Position numbers and translations under genes: made by a program. Below the pieces are notes generated by a model that had not been told where the DNA came from, did no database searches, and saw only the letters and a list, made by a program, of their open reading frames with translations. Shown here one piece after another: positions 34,531-45,700 of a stretch of 64,000 bases of DNA. The DNA comes from Acholoe squamosa (taxonomy: Eukaryota; Annelida; Polychaeta; Phyllodocida; Polynoidae), in the NCBI GenBank assembly GCA_949317995.1, contig OX439038.1:62082813-62146812 (forward strand). The letters are read 5' to 3'. Within the stretch, counting starts at the first letter, position 1. Every line of letters begins with the position of its first letter.

Positions 34531-36273
34531 GTGTGGCTGGCTTGTCCACTTTTGCTACAGCATGCGCTCTTTTAGGCGGCATAATTTCGAGTTATGTTTT
34601 AATAAAAGTTACTGTAAGAATTTGGAATAAGAGCCAGAGAGAAATTAATATCCACCTGGTGTCATGGCAGAGCAGCAGAAGAAGAGACGGGTAATAGTCA
34701 TGTGACCTGTGACTCCCTTGCCCGGAGGCAGGGAGCGTAAGTGATTGGCGCCAGTCAGTCCACACCATTACCTCAGAATTTACAATTCTGTCCAATTGCA
34801 AAACCTGAATTATGCACTTTTTGGTGAATTATTTCTTGAATCGGAAATGTTTCACATCTTGAATGTGATCATTTTCGAAATAAACGAGTGTTCTGTACAC
34901 TCATTGAACCAAAAACAGGATGTCTCAGAGACAGGCAAAATAGTCATGAACATGTGTTGACTGACTAATATTTTGAGCTTATTTACTACTTTTACTGCAG
35001 ATTATAGAGTCAAAGGATGAGTAATTCATTAGATATGGGGTTGGAAATGGTTATCTAGGATAAAAAGGTCATATTTGATGCAAAATCTTGTATAATTTGC
35101 ACTTATATGAATTTGGGTACCATGGATGAAAATAGGCAATTCTAGGGTTGTTTGGTATCTCCAAAGTGAGAGCCACCCGCAATTCCTTTTAATAATCCTG
35201 GATCTGCCAGTGTATAAGTTCAGTGAAATACATTAAACGGAATTAAAAGGGTTCTTAATACAAGCTAGCCCCCGTTAACTTCTCATATTTGACTATTACT
35301 TAGTAAACCTGGTATGTTGCCACCAAATAATAATCTTGATACAATAAAATTTTAGCATTGACAAAAAAAAACGGATGTTATCTTTGAATTCCACATGTCA
35401 AAATACATAGGAATCGGTGTTTTTCAGCTCCGTTTTAATTTTCAGAAATGAATATTTGTTGCACAATGTTATTTTTCTAAAGTTTAGTTGAAGAAAACGT
35501 ATGACATTTGTGTATTCCCAGTGAACAGATATCAAGTTTCCTTAGACCTAAATATAGATGTGAATATATAAAATTAAATAGGAGTGACTGTGAATAGATT
35601 AAACCAATACTGATTTCGTAAGGCTTTCCTCTCTCCCTAACTTACATCGCTGGCTCTACCCCTCCCTCAGCATATTGACTGGTGCCTGTTTAATGATCAA
35701 AGTTAAATATCCCAAATGTTGCAATATTCGAAGACAGTTTATAAAATTAGATGCTGAGAGAAAGGTTTTGTCCGGCAAAGTTAGGCTGCATTAAGAATGA
35801 TTAATACAATTAACAACAGTCACATAATGGCTGATTCCACGTCAGGCAAACTTTCCGTATGGTGATTTCATCAGGCAGCTGACTTTTGCCTGACTGTGTC
35901 AATCTGATACTGTTTTCGGTCAAAGGTCAGGTTTCCTGAATTTTCCTGGAATTGACTCAAAAAAGTTCACTTTCCAAAATATCATTTTCTTTTTAACATT
36001 TTGGCATCGGATAAAGTTAAAGTGGAAAATATGAAAGCTGACTGCAAAGTCAGAAAAAAAACTGATTCCAAGATATCAGACAGTAAAATAAAGGGGTCAA
36101 CACTAACACTGGCCCGGGAGCCAGTAGCCCATAATTTTGGGTCCGGGCCCATAGATTTATCAAAACGTACCTTCCTGTGGGCCCGGGATGGCCCACCATA
36201 ATTGCATATATAAACAAATGGATCTCTCAACAAAAACGGATTTCTCAACATTTGATTTCTACCTTGACAGGAT
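34531..36273. other. non-coding stretch
   Basis: AT-rich, no gene seen. A hAT-like MITE end (cctggatctgccagtg) lies at about 35,200-35,215. Short open frames at 35,982-36,251 have no recognisable features. Confidence 0.4.
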
Positions 36274-37042
36274 AAGTGGAGACTCCACTACGCGATTTTC
36301 TGCTCCATTCTCACGAAATGTTACCCAGTCAGTGTCTTAGGTATAGGATGTTAGTATCCTTAAGTTGTAAACATGAGATTCAGAATTGTAAACATGGCTT
36401 TGTTAGACAAAGGTGTAAATGATACCACTGCATGTGACCAAGTAGGGGTGGTTACTCTTGTAGCGGTTCGTATTAAGTATATATGTTGGGTGGCTCTTTG
36501 GCTTGCTTAACACTAGATGTGTCAACACAACATGAGTAGTTCGGGTTGGACAAAGCCCTGCAAACTTCCCACCTGTTCAGGTAGGCTTTATTAAGAGAAG
36601 ATCACGTCTGGACTGGACCTGCGGATCATCCGGCTCCTTAGTAGGGGCTGGATGTGAGGCGTGGTGCTGCCCCCTCTTGTACCAAATGGGTATCGCAAAG
36701 CGACACCTGGTTGGCATAGAAGGAACGTGCACCCCACGAACACATCGCTCAGATGAGGCGCACTAATATATACACGACGATGCCGGCCCCTACACCCTGT
36801 TCTGCTATGTAAATATTAACACACCAAAATATAAATAACAACACAGCTGCTCATCAACAACTCACCATGAATCACAGGGTGCTGTAAAAATCAAACTGCA
36901 GACTTGTCAGTATGAAAGTATGCAATATCTACTTTACAGCAACTAGATTTAGTTAACAAAAACAAATACCAACTTATGATCTGTCTGCGTTTGTGATAAT
37001 AGCTCTGATTCTCGTTGAAAATCGCATAGTGGAGCCTCACCT
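36274..37042. mobile_element. MITE copy 1 (GGCTCCACTACGCGA family), carrying an LTR-like insert
   Basis: The left end gactccactacgcgatttt and right end aaaatcgcatagtggagcct are inverted repeats. Internal landmarks ttgtaaacatgagatt and aaatataaataac are shared with copies 2 and 3. It is longer than its siblings because of an extra block of about 336 bp at 36,459-36,794. Confidence 0.75.
36459..36794. mobile_element. possible solo LTR inside MITE copy 1
   Basis: The block starts TGTAGCGGTTCG, ends GGCCCCTACA, is more GC-rich than its host and is absent at the equivalent place in copies 2 and 3. TG...CA ends and the size suit a solo LTR. No clear target duplication could be read, so the type is uncertain. 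Confidence 0.4.
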
Positions 37043-37059
37043 TATGTTAGTGTCTCATA

Positions 37060-37636
37060 AGGTGAGGCTCCACTACACGTTTTTTTGGTACATTCTCACC
37101 TAATTCTATCCCTATAGTGCCTAAGGTATAGGGTGTTGACATTCCTATATTGTAAACATGAGATTCAAAATTGTAAACATGAGATTTCAGGGGTTATTTT
37201 ATGGGTGATCTCTCTCCTTGTGTGCCATATTTACCAACTAACCTGCACCTGCACAGACTCTGTGATTGGATGGGAGTTCAATATGTAAACATCAACACAG
37301 CAAAATATAAATAACAACACAGCAGTCACACAGATCACAGGGTCTTGTACTGTAGAAATCAAACCTGTCTGATATTGAGTTGCAGAGAGTCATCAGCGTG
37401 AAAGTCTGCAATATTTACATTAGGTCAACTTGATTTAGTAAACAAAAACATCTTTTGGCAACAAAAATGTGCCTGAGATTGTACACAAAGCCTTCCCCAC
37501 ATAAACAAAAAGCTCTCTCAATCTTCCATTTACACCTTGAAATAATAACAAAAACCACTCTATAATCTGTTTTTGTGTCTGCTTTTGTGAGAATAGCTCC
37601 GATTTTCAACAAAAATCCCGTAGTAGAGCCTCACCT
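37060..37636. mobile_element. MITE copy 2 (GGCTCCACTACGCGA family)
   Basis: The ends AGGTGAGGCTCCACTA and TAGTAGAGCCTCACCT are inverted repeats flanked by ATA on both sides, compatible with a TA-type target duplication. It lies 17 bp after copy 1. No coding capacity. Confidence 0.8.
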
Positions 37637-37656
37637 ATACCAAATATAACTCATAG

Positions 37657-38272
37657 TGGGGGCTCCACTACGCGATTTTTTGGAACATTCTCATCTGTCA
37701 GTGTCTAAGGTATAGGTGGTTGACATACCTAAACTGTAAACATGAGATATAAAGTTGTAAACATGAGATTTGAGGGGTCACTTGTAATCTCCTCCAAACC
37801 TGTGACTGAGATGTCACACTGATCAAGTAGGACTAGGTGCCCTTCTGCTATATAAACAATAGCACTGTACCATAATAAATAACAATACAGCAGTCCAACA
37901 ACAACCAGTCCTGTAAAAATCAAACCTGTCTGATATCAAATTGTGGAGACTCCCCAATGTGAAAGGTAGCAATATTTACATAACATCAGCTTGATTTAGT
38001 AAACAAAAACATCTTTTTGACAACAAAAGCATGCCTGAGATCGCACACATTTACATCCCCAGATAAACAAATAGCTCCCCCAAAATACAATTTCTACCTT
38101 GCAATGACAACAAATACCATTCTTTAGTTTGTGTTTGAGTCCCAATATGTGGGAATATCTGCGATTCTCTTTAAAAATCGCATAGTGGAGCCTTACCTTA
38201 TGGTCTGTGTTTGTACCAGCTTTTATGAGAATAGCTGCGATTCTCAGCAAAAATCGCGTAGTGGAGTCCCCA
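37657..38272. mobile_element. MITE copy 3 (GGCTCCACTACGCGA family)
   Basis: Left end ggggctccactacgcgattt; right end aaaatcgcgtagtggagtcc. A second right-end-like sequence (aaaatcgcatagtggagcct) lies about 70 bp inside at 38,175-38,195, so this copy has a duplicated terminus. Confidence 0.75.
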
Positions 38273-40374
38273 TTTATACCCATATACATCATTAGATAGA
38301 GAAGATCGGCATGAATCTGACCATCCTATTAAAGTTATATAGTCGGTTGATAAAGGATACCCATAATTCCTCTTTAAAACAAAGTAGACTGTTTTATTGT
38401 TTTCTTGGGCTCACATTTATATCTCTGGGCCCATAGACTTTTAAAGCTCCGGGCCCGGGTGGTCAGTGGCTGGAAGGGTTAGTATTATTATCAGTCATTC
38501 AAAAGTCAAAACTTTCAGTTAAATGAAAACTTTTTCATTTATATATTGCTGACATGCCTGATTCAGTTTTGGTCTGTCAGTCAGAACTTTAGTCAAAAGG
38601 CTGATGCAAAAAGTTAACTTGTGTTAACTTTTGACTGAGTTTACATTTGACCCCAGAAAGTTGACTTTCTCAGGCCAAATAAAAAAAGGAGTGTTTTTAG
38701 TAGCCCGACCGACCCTAGCAAAACAGAGCTGATGTTGTTGTATTTTTCTCTTTTTTTTTAGCAGCAACTGTAGGGATTTTTTTCCCATTTTGACCCTCAG
38801 ATGGTGGTGAGGGCAAAATTTTTTCACACATACGCGCAAAGGCCCAGCCTGCCACTGTTGTTAAAAACTGATCACACATTTTGCCGCAATTTATGGCTTA
38901 TTTTAATGACAAAAAATGTAAATAAATGAACTAAATAAAAGTACAGGGGAAAAGAAAGGAGGGGCCGTGTGCCCCAGCGCCCCCCCCCCATGCCTAAATC
39001 CGCCACTGACTAACAGTGAAATATATGACATGTTTAGTCTCTGGTTGCATGATCCACCTCCGTTAAAGGGGCCCTGCCTAAGATTTTTTCAAAATGTTTT
39101 CATCATTCTTCCACATCCATATATCTCTGCTATTTGTTTTTAATTTGCCTGTGCTCAAGTATAGAATCCATTTAGCTAGTGTGGTAGACAGAATCGATTA
39201 TATATTCACGAGTCAATCGTCAATAATACCTATTGAACATATGAGCCAAAATATAGTTCAGTAAAAAAAGAATTTTTGTTTTTTTTAAATCCGACCTACC
39301 CACCTAGCACCATTCTTTTGGGCTCAGTCTAAAGTTAAAGTCAGCCTTCAGACTTGTTCCTTCTTTTTTTTTTTTTTTTAATTGACTTTATTGACTCAAG
39401 TACCGATTGACAATCTTCATCCACTAATTGGTGTAGCAGATTTCAATATAGATACCACTGTATATACCAGTAACATTATAAAGGGTTATTTATGACATAC
39501 TGTATGACTTATAGAAGTGACAATTGTATAAGTTTGATGTCATATAAGGTGATCACCAGCAATATGATATGGTATTACATTTGATAAAGTGAGAGATTGG
39601 TATTCGTGTAATCATATAATGACAGTAGTAAATGATACATTGAGCCAAAAAGAAGGAAGAGAATCTCATCACCACTAAAAAAGTGTATGGGTTGATTCTT
39701 CTGGTTCTACCTAAGCTCCATATATATACTTCGCTTTTGGTGCATGAGGGAAACCTTCCCACTTGGCAAAAAACGTTTTTAAACGTTTTTTTAACCAATT
39801 TTCAACCAAATAACCAATAGGGAAACCAATAGAAACGTGGGTTGAAACATAGTAAACTTTACCTTAATTTTCTATCAATTTCTATCAAACTGTACATTGT
39901 GATCCCCTAAATCACTAAACCACCATTCTGAAAATGGTTACGGGGAGATTCGGGCCTTGAATTCTAGGTCTGAGGCAAAAACGCCAAATGTGCACAAAAA
40001 GAGAAAGGAAATCGCAGTATCTATAATTATGTGGCACTAGTTTAACCCCAATTCATAATGCAACATATCACCCCGTGTCTGATGATTTTTTTATATTTGA
40101 TTTATTTGTTGGGTAAAAGTTTAATAGCACTAATGTCTTTGTTTTCATCAACCGGTTTCATCCCCACCCCTTGTGCCCCTGAATATATCCCTCTATACTG
40201 GTACCAGATAAAAGGTAAGGTCGTAACCCATGGGTCACTCATGGTGATGGTAGGGGGACACTGGTGGTTGAGTTACAAGTAAAGGAAGATAAGGGTGTAC
40301 ATATATGGCTTCCACACCTATCACACGTGCTTTTCAGGTATCACTATCATGTGAATATTCATGGATGTTCAGGA
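38273..40374. other. non-coding stretch with a probable truncated retroelement tail
   Basis: A run of about 17 T at 39,364-39,380 followed by aattgactttattgactc reads on the minus strand as AATAAA plus poly-A, so 39,364 to perhaps 39,790 may be the 3' end of a retrocopy or LINE. A hAT-like end lies at 38,994-39,009. No gene is supported. Confidence 0.4.
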
Positions 40375-40465
40375 GGGTGTTGTTCCTATGGGTAAAGGTA
40401 GTTTTGCCTAAGACGTGCCTCACCTGCAGCAGTCTCTTTTTTGTGTGTAATACACAAGTGGTCAA
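40375..40465. repeat. 91-bp repeat, inverted partner of 32,109-32,197
   Basis: Runs from gggtgttgttcctatgggta to aatacacaagtggtcaa. It lies about 350 bp before the SLC34 promoter region. Confidence 0.85.
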
Positions 40466-40819
40466 CATAAGATCACTTAAAAGAGTGTGTGGCAAAAGTA
40501 GGTATCTCATATATCAGCACACCTTTTTAAGCAAGGCAGGTGCCTTTTCATACTTATATTATTGTGAGTTGAAACTGAATGGTGAAGCAGAGCGTAACTT
40601 CTTTGGAAAAGAGAGAACCTACTTCCAGCTCTATTTAGCATACGAGCAACACCCTCCATGACAGCTTTGGTTTCATGATCCCCAAGCCATGCACTTCATG
40701 TACTCGCGTAGCTACACTACCTGAAAATCCATTTTTCTGCTCGTACCCTGCATGGGCCATGCTTCTGAACGTGTCCCTCCCCGACCCCATCCCTTACCCC
40801 CACCCCTTCTTGGATTGTG

Positions 40820-40918
40820 TATAAATATCAGAGGCTACACAAAGTGGATGCGTAGTGATCTCAAGCTGCCCAAACTAACCAATCAGGAATCCTAGGCAGG
40901 AGCCGCATATACTTATAG
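40820..40918 (+). promoter_or_regulatory. probable core promoter of the SLC34 gene
   Basis: TATAAATA at 40,820-40,827 lies 174 bp before the ATG. A CCAAT at 40,879-40,883 and a weaker TATA-like atatacttatag at about 40,907-40,918 follow, so transcription could start near 40,850 or near 40,940. Choosing between them needs transcript ends. Confidence 0.45.
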
Positions 40919-40993
40919 ACTGCTACCAACTGGACAGTCAGCAAATTTTCTTCTCTCACTTTCTCTTCGAACACCAAAACGGTCAAATTCGCG

Positions 40994-42661
40994 ATGGGCG
41001 ACAACCGAGGGTATTCTCGTGACAACAAGGTAATCAATTTAACCTTTACCTATTCTGCAACCTTCCTTAAATTCTTTGGTGTACACCTGTATCTAGTTAA
41101 ACTCACTACATGGAATATGAGATTAAGATTAAGCAACATTTTATAAAGATGCAAATCTTCTTCTGTACATATTAGCTGATAATGGTCAGCAAGGCATTTC
41201 AAAATGAAACCTATAGCTATCATTTTGAAATGCCCTTCTGAAAGGGCATCGCGGTACTTCAAAACACCATGCGCTTTACGCGGGAATTAGGATTAGTACC
41301 AGTTCACCTCACGCAGCCGTGATGCTCATAATATTCTAACTAATTACTAATGACAGTATTGTACCATTCTTAGAAAGATCATCTATGTAATGCAAAATGA
41401 CAGTATTACTAAGCCGTCATGCTGTGCGACCACTCTGACATTATCAACATATCTTTATGTCTTACGGTTTGCATATATGTGATCATCTCATAATTTATGG
41501 TGTTCTATTTTTGTAAGTATGACGGTAACCTCAATATTAAGGTATTAAACGGCAGTGTGTACCACAAGGTGGTATGTATGTTTTAAACGGTCCGGCAGTG
41601 CCATAGGAGGAAGTCTCATGGGGAGAAGGAATTGAAGATTTATAAAACAGAAAAGAAAACTGCAGGAACAAAACATGGAATATTCCGAGGAAATAGGCCT
41701 GTACAACACAAAGGAACGTACTCAATATATGGGGGGGGGGAGAGAAACTTTCTGCACCCCATTAAGGATTTCCTGATAAGTATCTTTAAGGTGGCAATGT
41801 CAACCACTAGGCGATCAGAATAGGACGTCATATAGGGTTTACCCGGGTAACATTATTGACCAGTCAGATAAGTCCCTGTATTCACTGCAGAATTTTTTGG
41901 GTACATTATGTAATACCTGGTACCCATCATGCTGGTCGTTATCAGTGCTTATCTGGCCCAGTGCCGGATCAAGCAATGGCGGACCCACTAGGCCTCAGTA
42001 CTGAGCCCTATACTATTCCGGGTTAGCGGGTTCCTTAGTGGACCGACCCCTGCTGAAGCTGATACCTTTCGAGATAAGGACTGATAACAGCGAGCTGATG
42101 GGTACCAGGTGTTACGTAATGCACCCTGAAAAGTCGGCACTGAATGAAAGGAATATTCTCATTAGTCAATATTGTATCGCGCTAGGTCGGAATACAGCTA
42201 TCACATTAAGGTGTTATCTATATACTTACAGGTGGCACATGATGACACCAGATACTACCCAAGTCGGGATGGAAAAGGGGCTACAGTTGTGCCCCTTCCG
42301 GAAGTTATCAACAAGGAGGAGCCTCAGGAGACAAAGGAGGTACCTTTCAAAGGTATGTATAGTGTTTTGTTGGGTATAATGACTATACCCTTTTTATAGT
42401 TCTCTGTCTCTCTGCCTGTCTCCCTCTGTCTCTCCCTCCGTCCGTGTACACCCCGCTCTTTCTCTGTCTGTCTCTTCCTGTCTCTCTATCCCTCTGTCTC
42501 TCTCTTTACAACTAGATAGTTTGAACTGACCAATGAGAAGGCAACATTTGAGGTCACCAATAAAAGATTCTATCCTTTACCTCCCTCCCCTCTCTGTCTC
42601 TCTGTCTCTGTCTGTCTGTCTTTTAGTCTCTCTCTCTGTCTCCTCTGTCTGTCTGTCTGTC

Positions 42662-42730
<69 letters not shown>

Positions 42731-45700
42731 TTCTCTCTTGTCTGTGTGAAATCTTATCGATGTTAATTTCATATACCCTTCTGCAATGTTGAGTTTTACT
42801 ATATGTGACACAACACGGGAAAAGGTATACGGGACAGAGCCATTGCTAGTACCAAAGAAATGAGCTAGGTGGCTCACGTAGCGGGGGCTAGATCAGCAGT
42901 TGGCCTCTTTGTACAGTTTACTTTGGTTGGTCCTTCCTAATAGTCTATATGAAGCTATATTCTAAATATCTATACCTCTGGATAGAAAATATTTTAAACT
43001 TAAAATATATGTGACCCATCCTTACAAAGTGGTACTGAAGTCGCACATTTAGAAGCCTAGATATAGCCTTTTTAATACAGGACTTCCGAGTTAGCTTTCC
43101 CGCGCTCACTTCGCTTATACCCAGCCTGTGAGCACACAGGAAGGAGGGGTTGGAGTAGATTTTACATATAGGAAATGTACTAGCTCTGAAATTAAAACCC
43201 TCCTGCTGAAGGTATTAATGCAAATATCTGATAGGGAATCCATACATGTATACACCATGCATGTATGGTCATGTACCTTGAATGGATAAGTTATATCTGG
43301 TTGGATATAATAGATAGGAGGACTTAAATGATACACACAGTGACCTAGTTAGGTGAGACAGTGAGTGTACCCTCCTCCTGCCGGTTGCCCTGGCCTGCCT
43401 CCCGGTCACCCAACCCCCACTCCCTGTGGCTATATTCTAACCCCTCCTTCCGGTCATTTACAGCGCCACCAACCGTTGATATCCCTGGCTTTAGGGGCGT
43501 TCACGGCGAACTCGAATCTTGTGTATTGGTATAGTGTCAAAAATATCAGACTTTTCAAAATTGATATTTTAGCATTTTCCTAACATATGGGTAGATATCT
43601 TTCAGAATCTCTGCTTTCTCAACTGAATTTTAGCTCCAAATGCATTAAAGTCATAGCTATAGGTGGCATGGTTATATAGAATTACATAGGAATTATTTAG
43701 GATTCATAAATCATTATATGTTTAATATGTCAATCATCTCAGTTTAATCATTTTTAATTGATCACCTGGTTCAAATATGCAAGTGCTGTATGACAAATGA
43801 AAGCTCTTGATGAGCTCTAAGTGAATATGTCAATAACTAAACATTTTGTATGTGCGACTTCCGAACCATTTTGTTAGGATGGGTCACATATAAGCTTTAT
43901 ATAGACTTAGTACTTCAAATACAAGAGAAATTAAACTTTAAAAGTTTTCTTAGCGGGCACATATAATCCAGGCTGAGTAAAACAAAGCCATTGTCTCCCT
44001 ATCAGGCTAATCCCCTCCATTCACACCTAAAACAATTGACAGGTACTTAAGGTGATTAAGGTTAAGGCAGGGGCAGCTTATCAGTCTTATCAATTCCCAT
44101 TGTTTTCTGTGGGTGGAGGGGAAGATAAGACATTACCCACAGTCCTCTGCCAGATCCAAGATGGCCGTCGGAGGGAAGTTACATAACTGATTTCAAGATG
44201 GCCACCTCCATACAGGAATGGCTCTGTTCCCTATAGCTATACCATTATGGGGATTTTGGGTTATTCACAGCCTCTGCGTGGCACAACCGAAAAGGACAAG
44301 TAGGAATCCTTAATGTTACCTATCAAAATACCTTCTGTTGATCTTCCCGCATTATTTGGAAAATCACAGACCATGAATAATGGGCATGGGCCTCTTTCAT
44401 AACAAAAAATGAGCATGTCATCCTGCCCAACATGGATATTATCTGTGATGGTTAGTAGATATTCTGATAGTCTTAGTTCAAGTATAATATCCATCTGATT
44501 TGACTAGACAGTTCACCAAGATGATATCCAATGAACCCATTAAATCACACTTGTTTTCATTGAAATGAGGAAGTCTCAGGGATCATTTTGGTGTATGGAT
44601 CATCGAAATCTGACAAGGGGATGTGGAGAAAGTTTCCTGACAGTGAATGATGTCATATCATGTTCAGCACAGATTGTGCCCTCTGGTGGCAATAAATAGC
44701 ACTAAATCCCCGTAATGTTACATTCTCCAAGGTTTTGTCACATAATAATATACGTAAGATTAAAAAAACTGAACTGTTCATCCTTCAGAGCTTAGCTGCA
44801 TGGGTAAGACCAAAATAGTCTTGTCCATTGTCCTTCGCTTTGCTATTGTCCTGGGAGCTCTTTACTTCTTCATGGTCTCACTTAAACTACTCAGCAATGG
44901 ATTCATCCTCATTGGAGGTAGGTCTAGTGTTTGAAATGAATGGTCTTGAAGGAAAAAAGCATTATGTCGTTATGTAACAGATTGCAGATAGTTTCAAATA
45001 GAATTTGAGTCAACTTCCATCCATGGACATCATTCTTGGAATCTGAGACGTACTCGAGTATCGAAATTAAAATCTGATGTGACATCGATCGTCAAAATAT
45101 AATCTTCTGGCGTTTCGACTTTGATTCTGCTGTACATATATATAGACCTTAAAGCCTGGTGACCGTGCATAAATACGCAGGGCGATTTTAGAAGTTAATA
45201 ACAATCTTTGATCTGACTTATAACAACCTAAATTATATATCTTGTTATTGCCTGTGTTTATAGGTCGGCAGGCGGGAGCAGCTTTTGGAAACAACTCCCT
45301 ACTCAGTCACCCCCTGTGTGGTCTGATGGTGGGGGTTCTAGCCACCGCCTTCCTCCAGAGCTCATCTACCTCCACCTCCATTGTAGTCACAATGGTGGCC
45401 TCTAACAGTAAGTACTTGTAAAACTGTGTTAGACAACCATTGAAGACAATTTACTATTCACCTGATTAAATCCAAATCTTATTGTGCTTAATTCACTTGT
45501 GATAAGCAGATAGTGGTATCCCTCACTGTAATGCCATTACAGCCCTGCATCTGGTGATCACTAATGATTATATTGCTACAATGTATGACTGCCTAACCAA
45601 ACTCTATGAAATTACTAGATTAAGTGCTGATCATACAGAGCAGTTATAGTGTATTATACCTTCAATCGCCCACTCCAATTCTGAGGTTTTCAAATAGTAG

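Noticed and set aside
43441-43545. Possible extra SLC34 exon after tttacag at about 43,463
   Set aside because: The reading frame required by the flanking exons runs into a stop or has no usable donor in the right phase, and it lies inside the TIR element.
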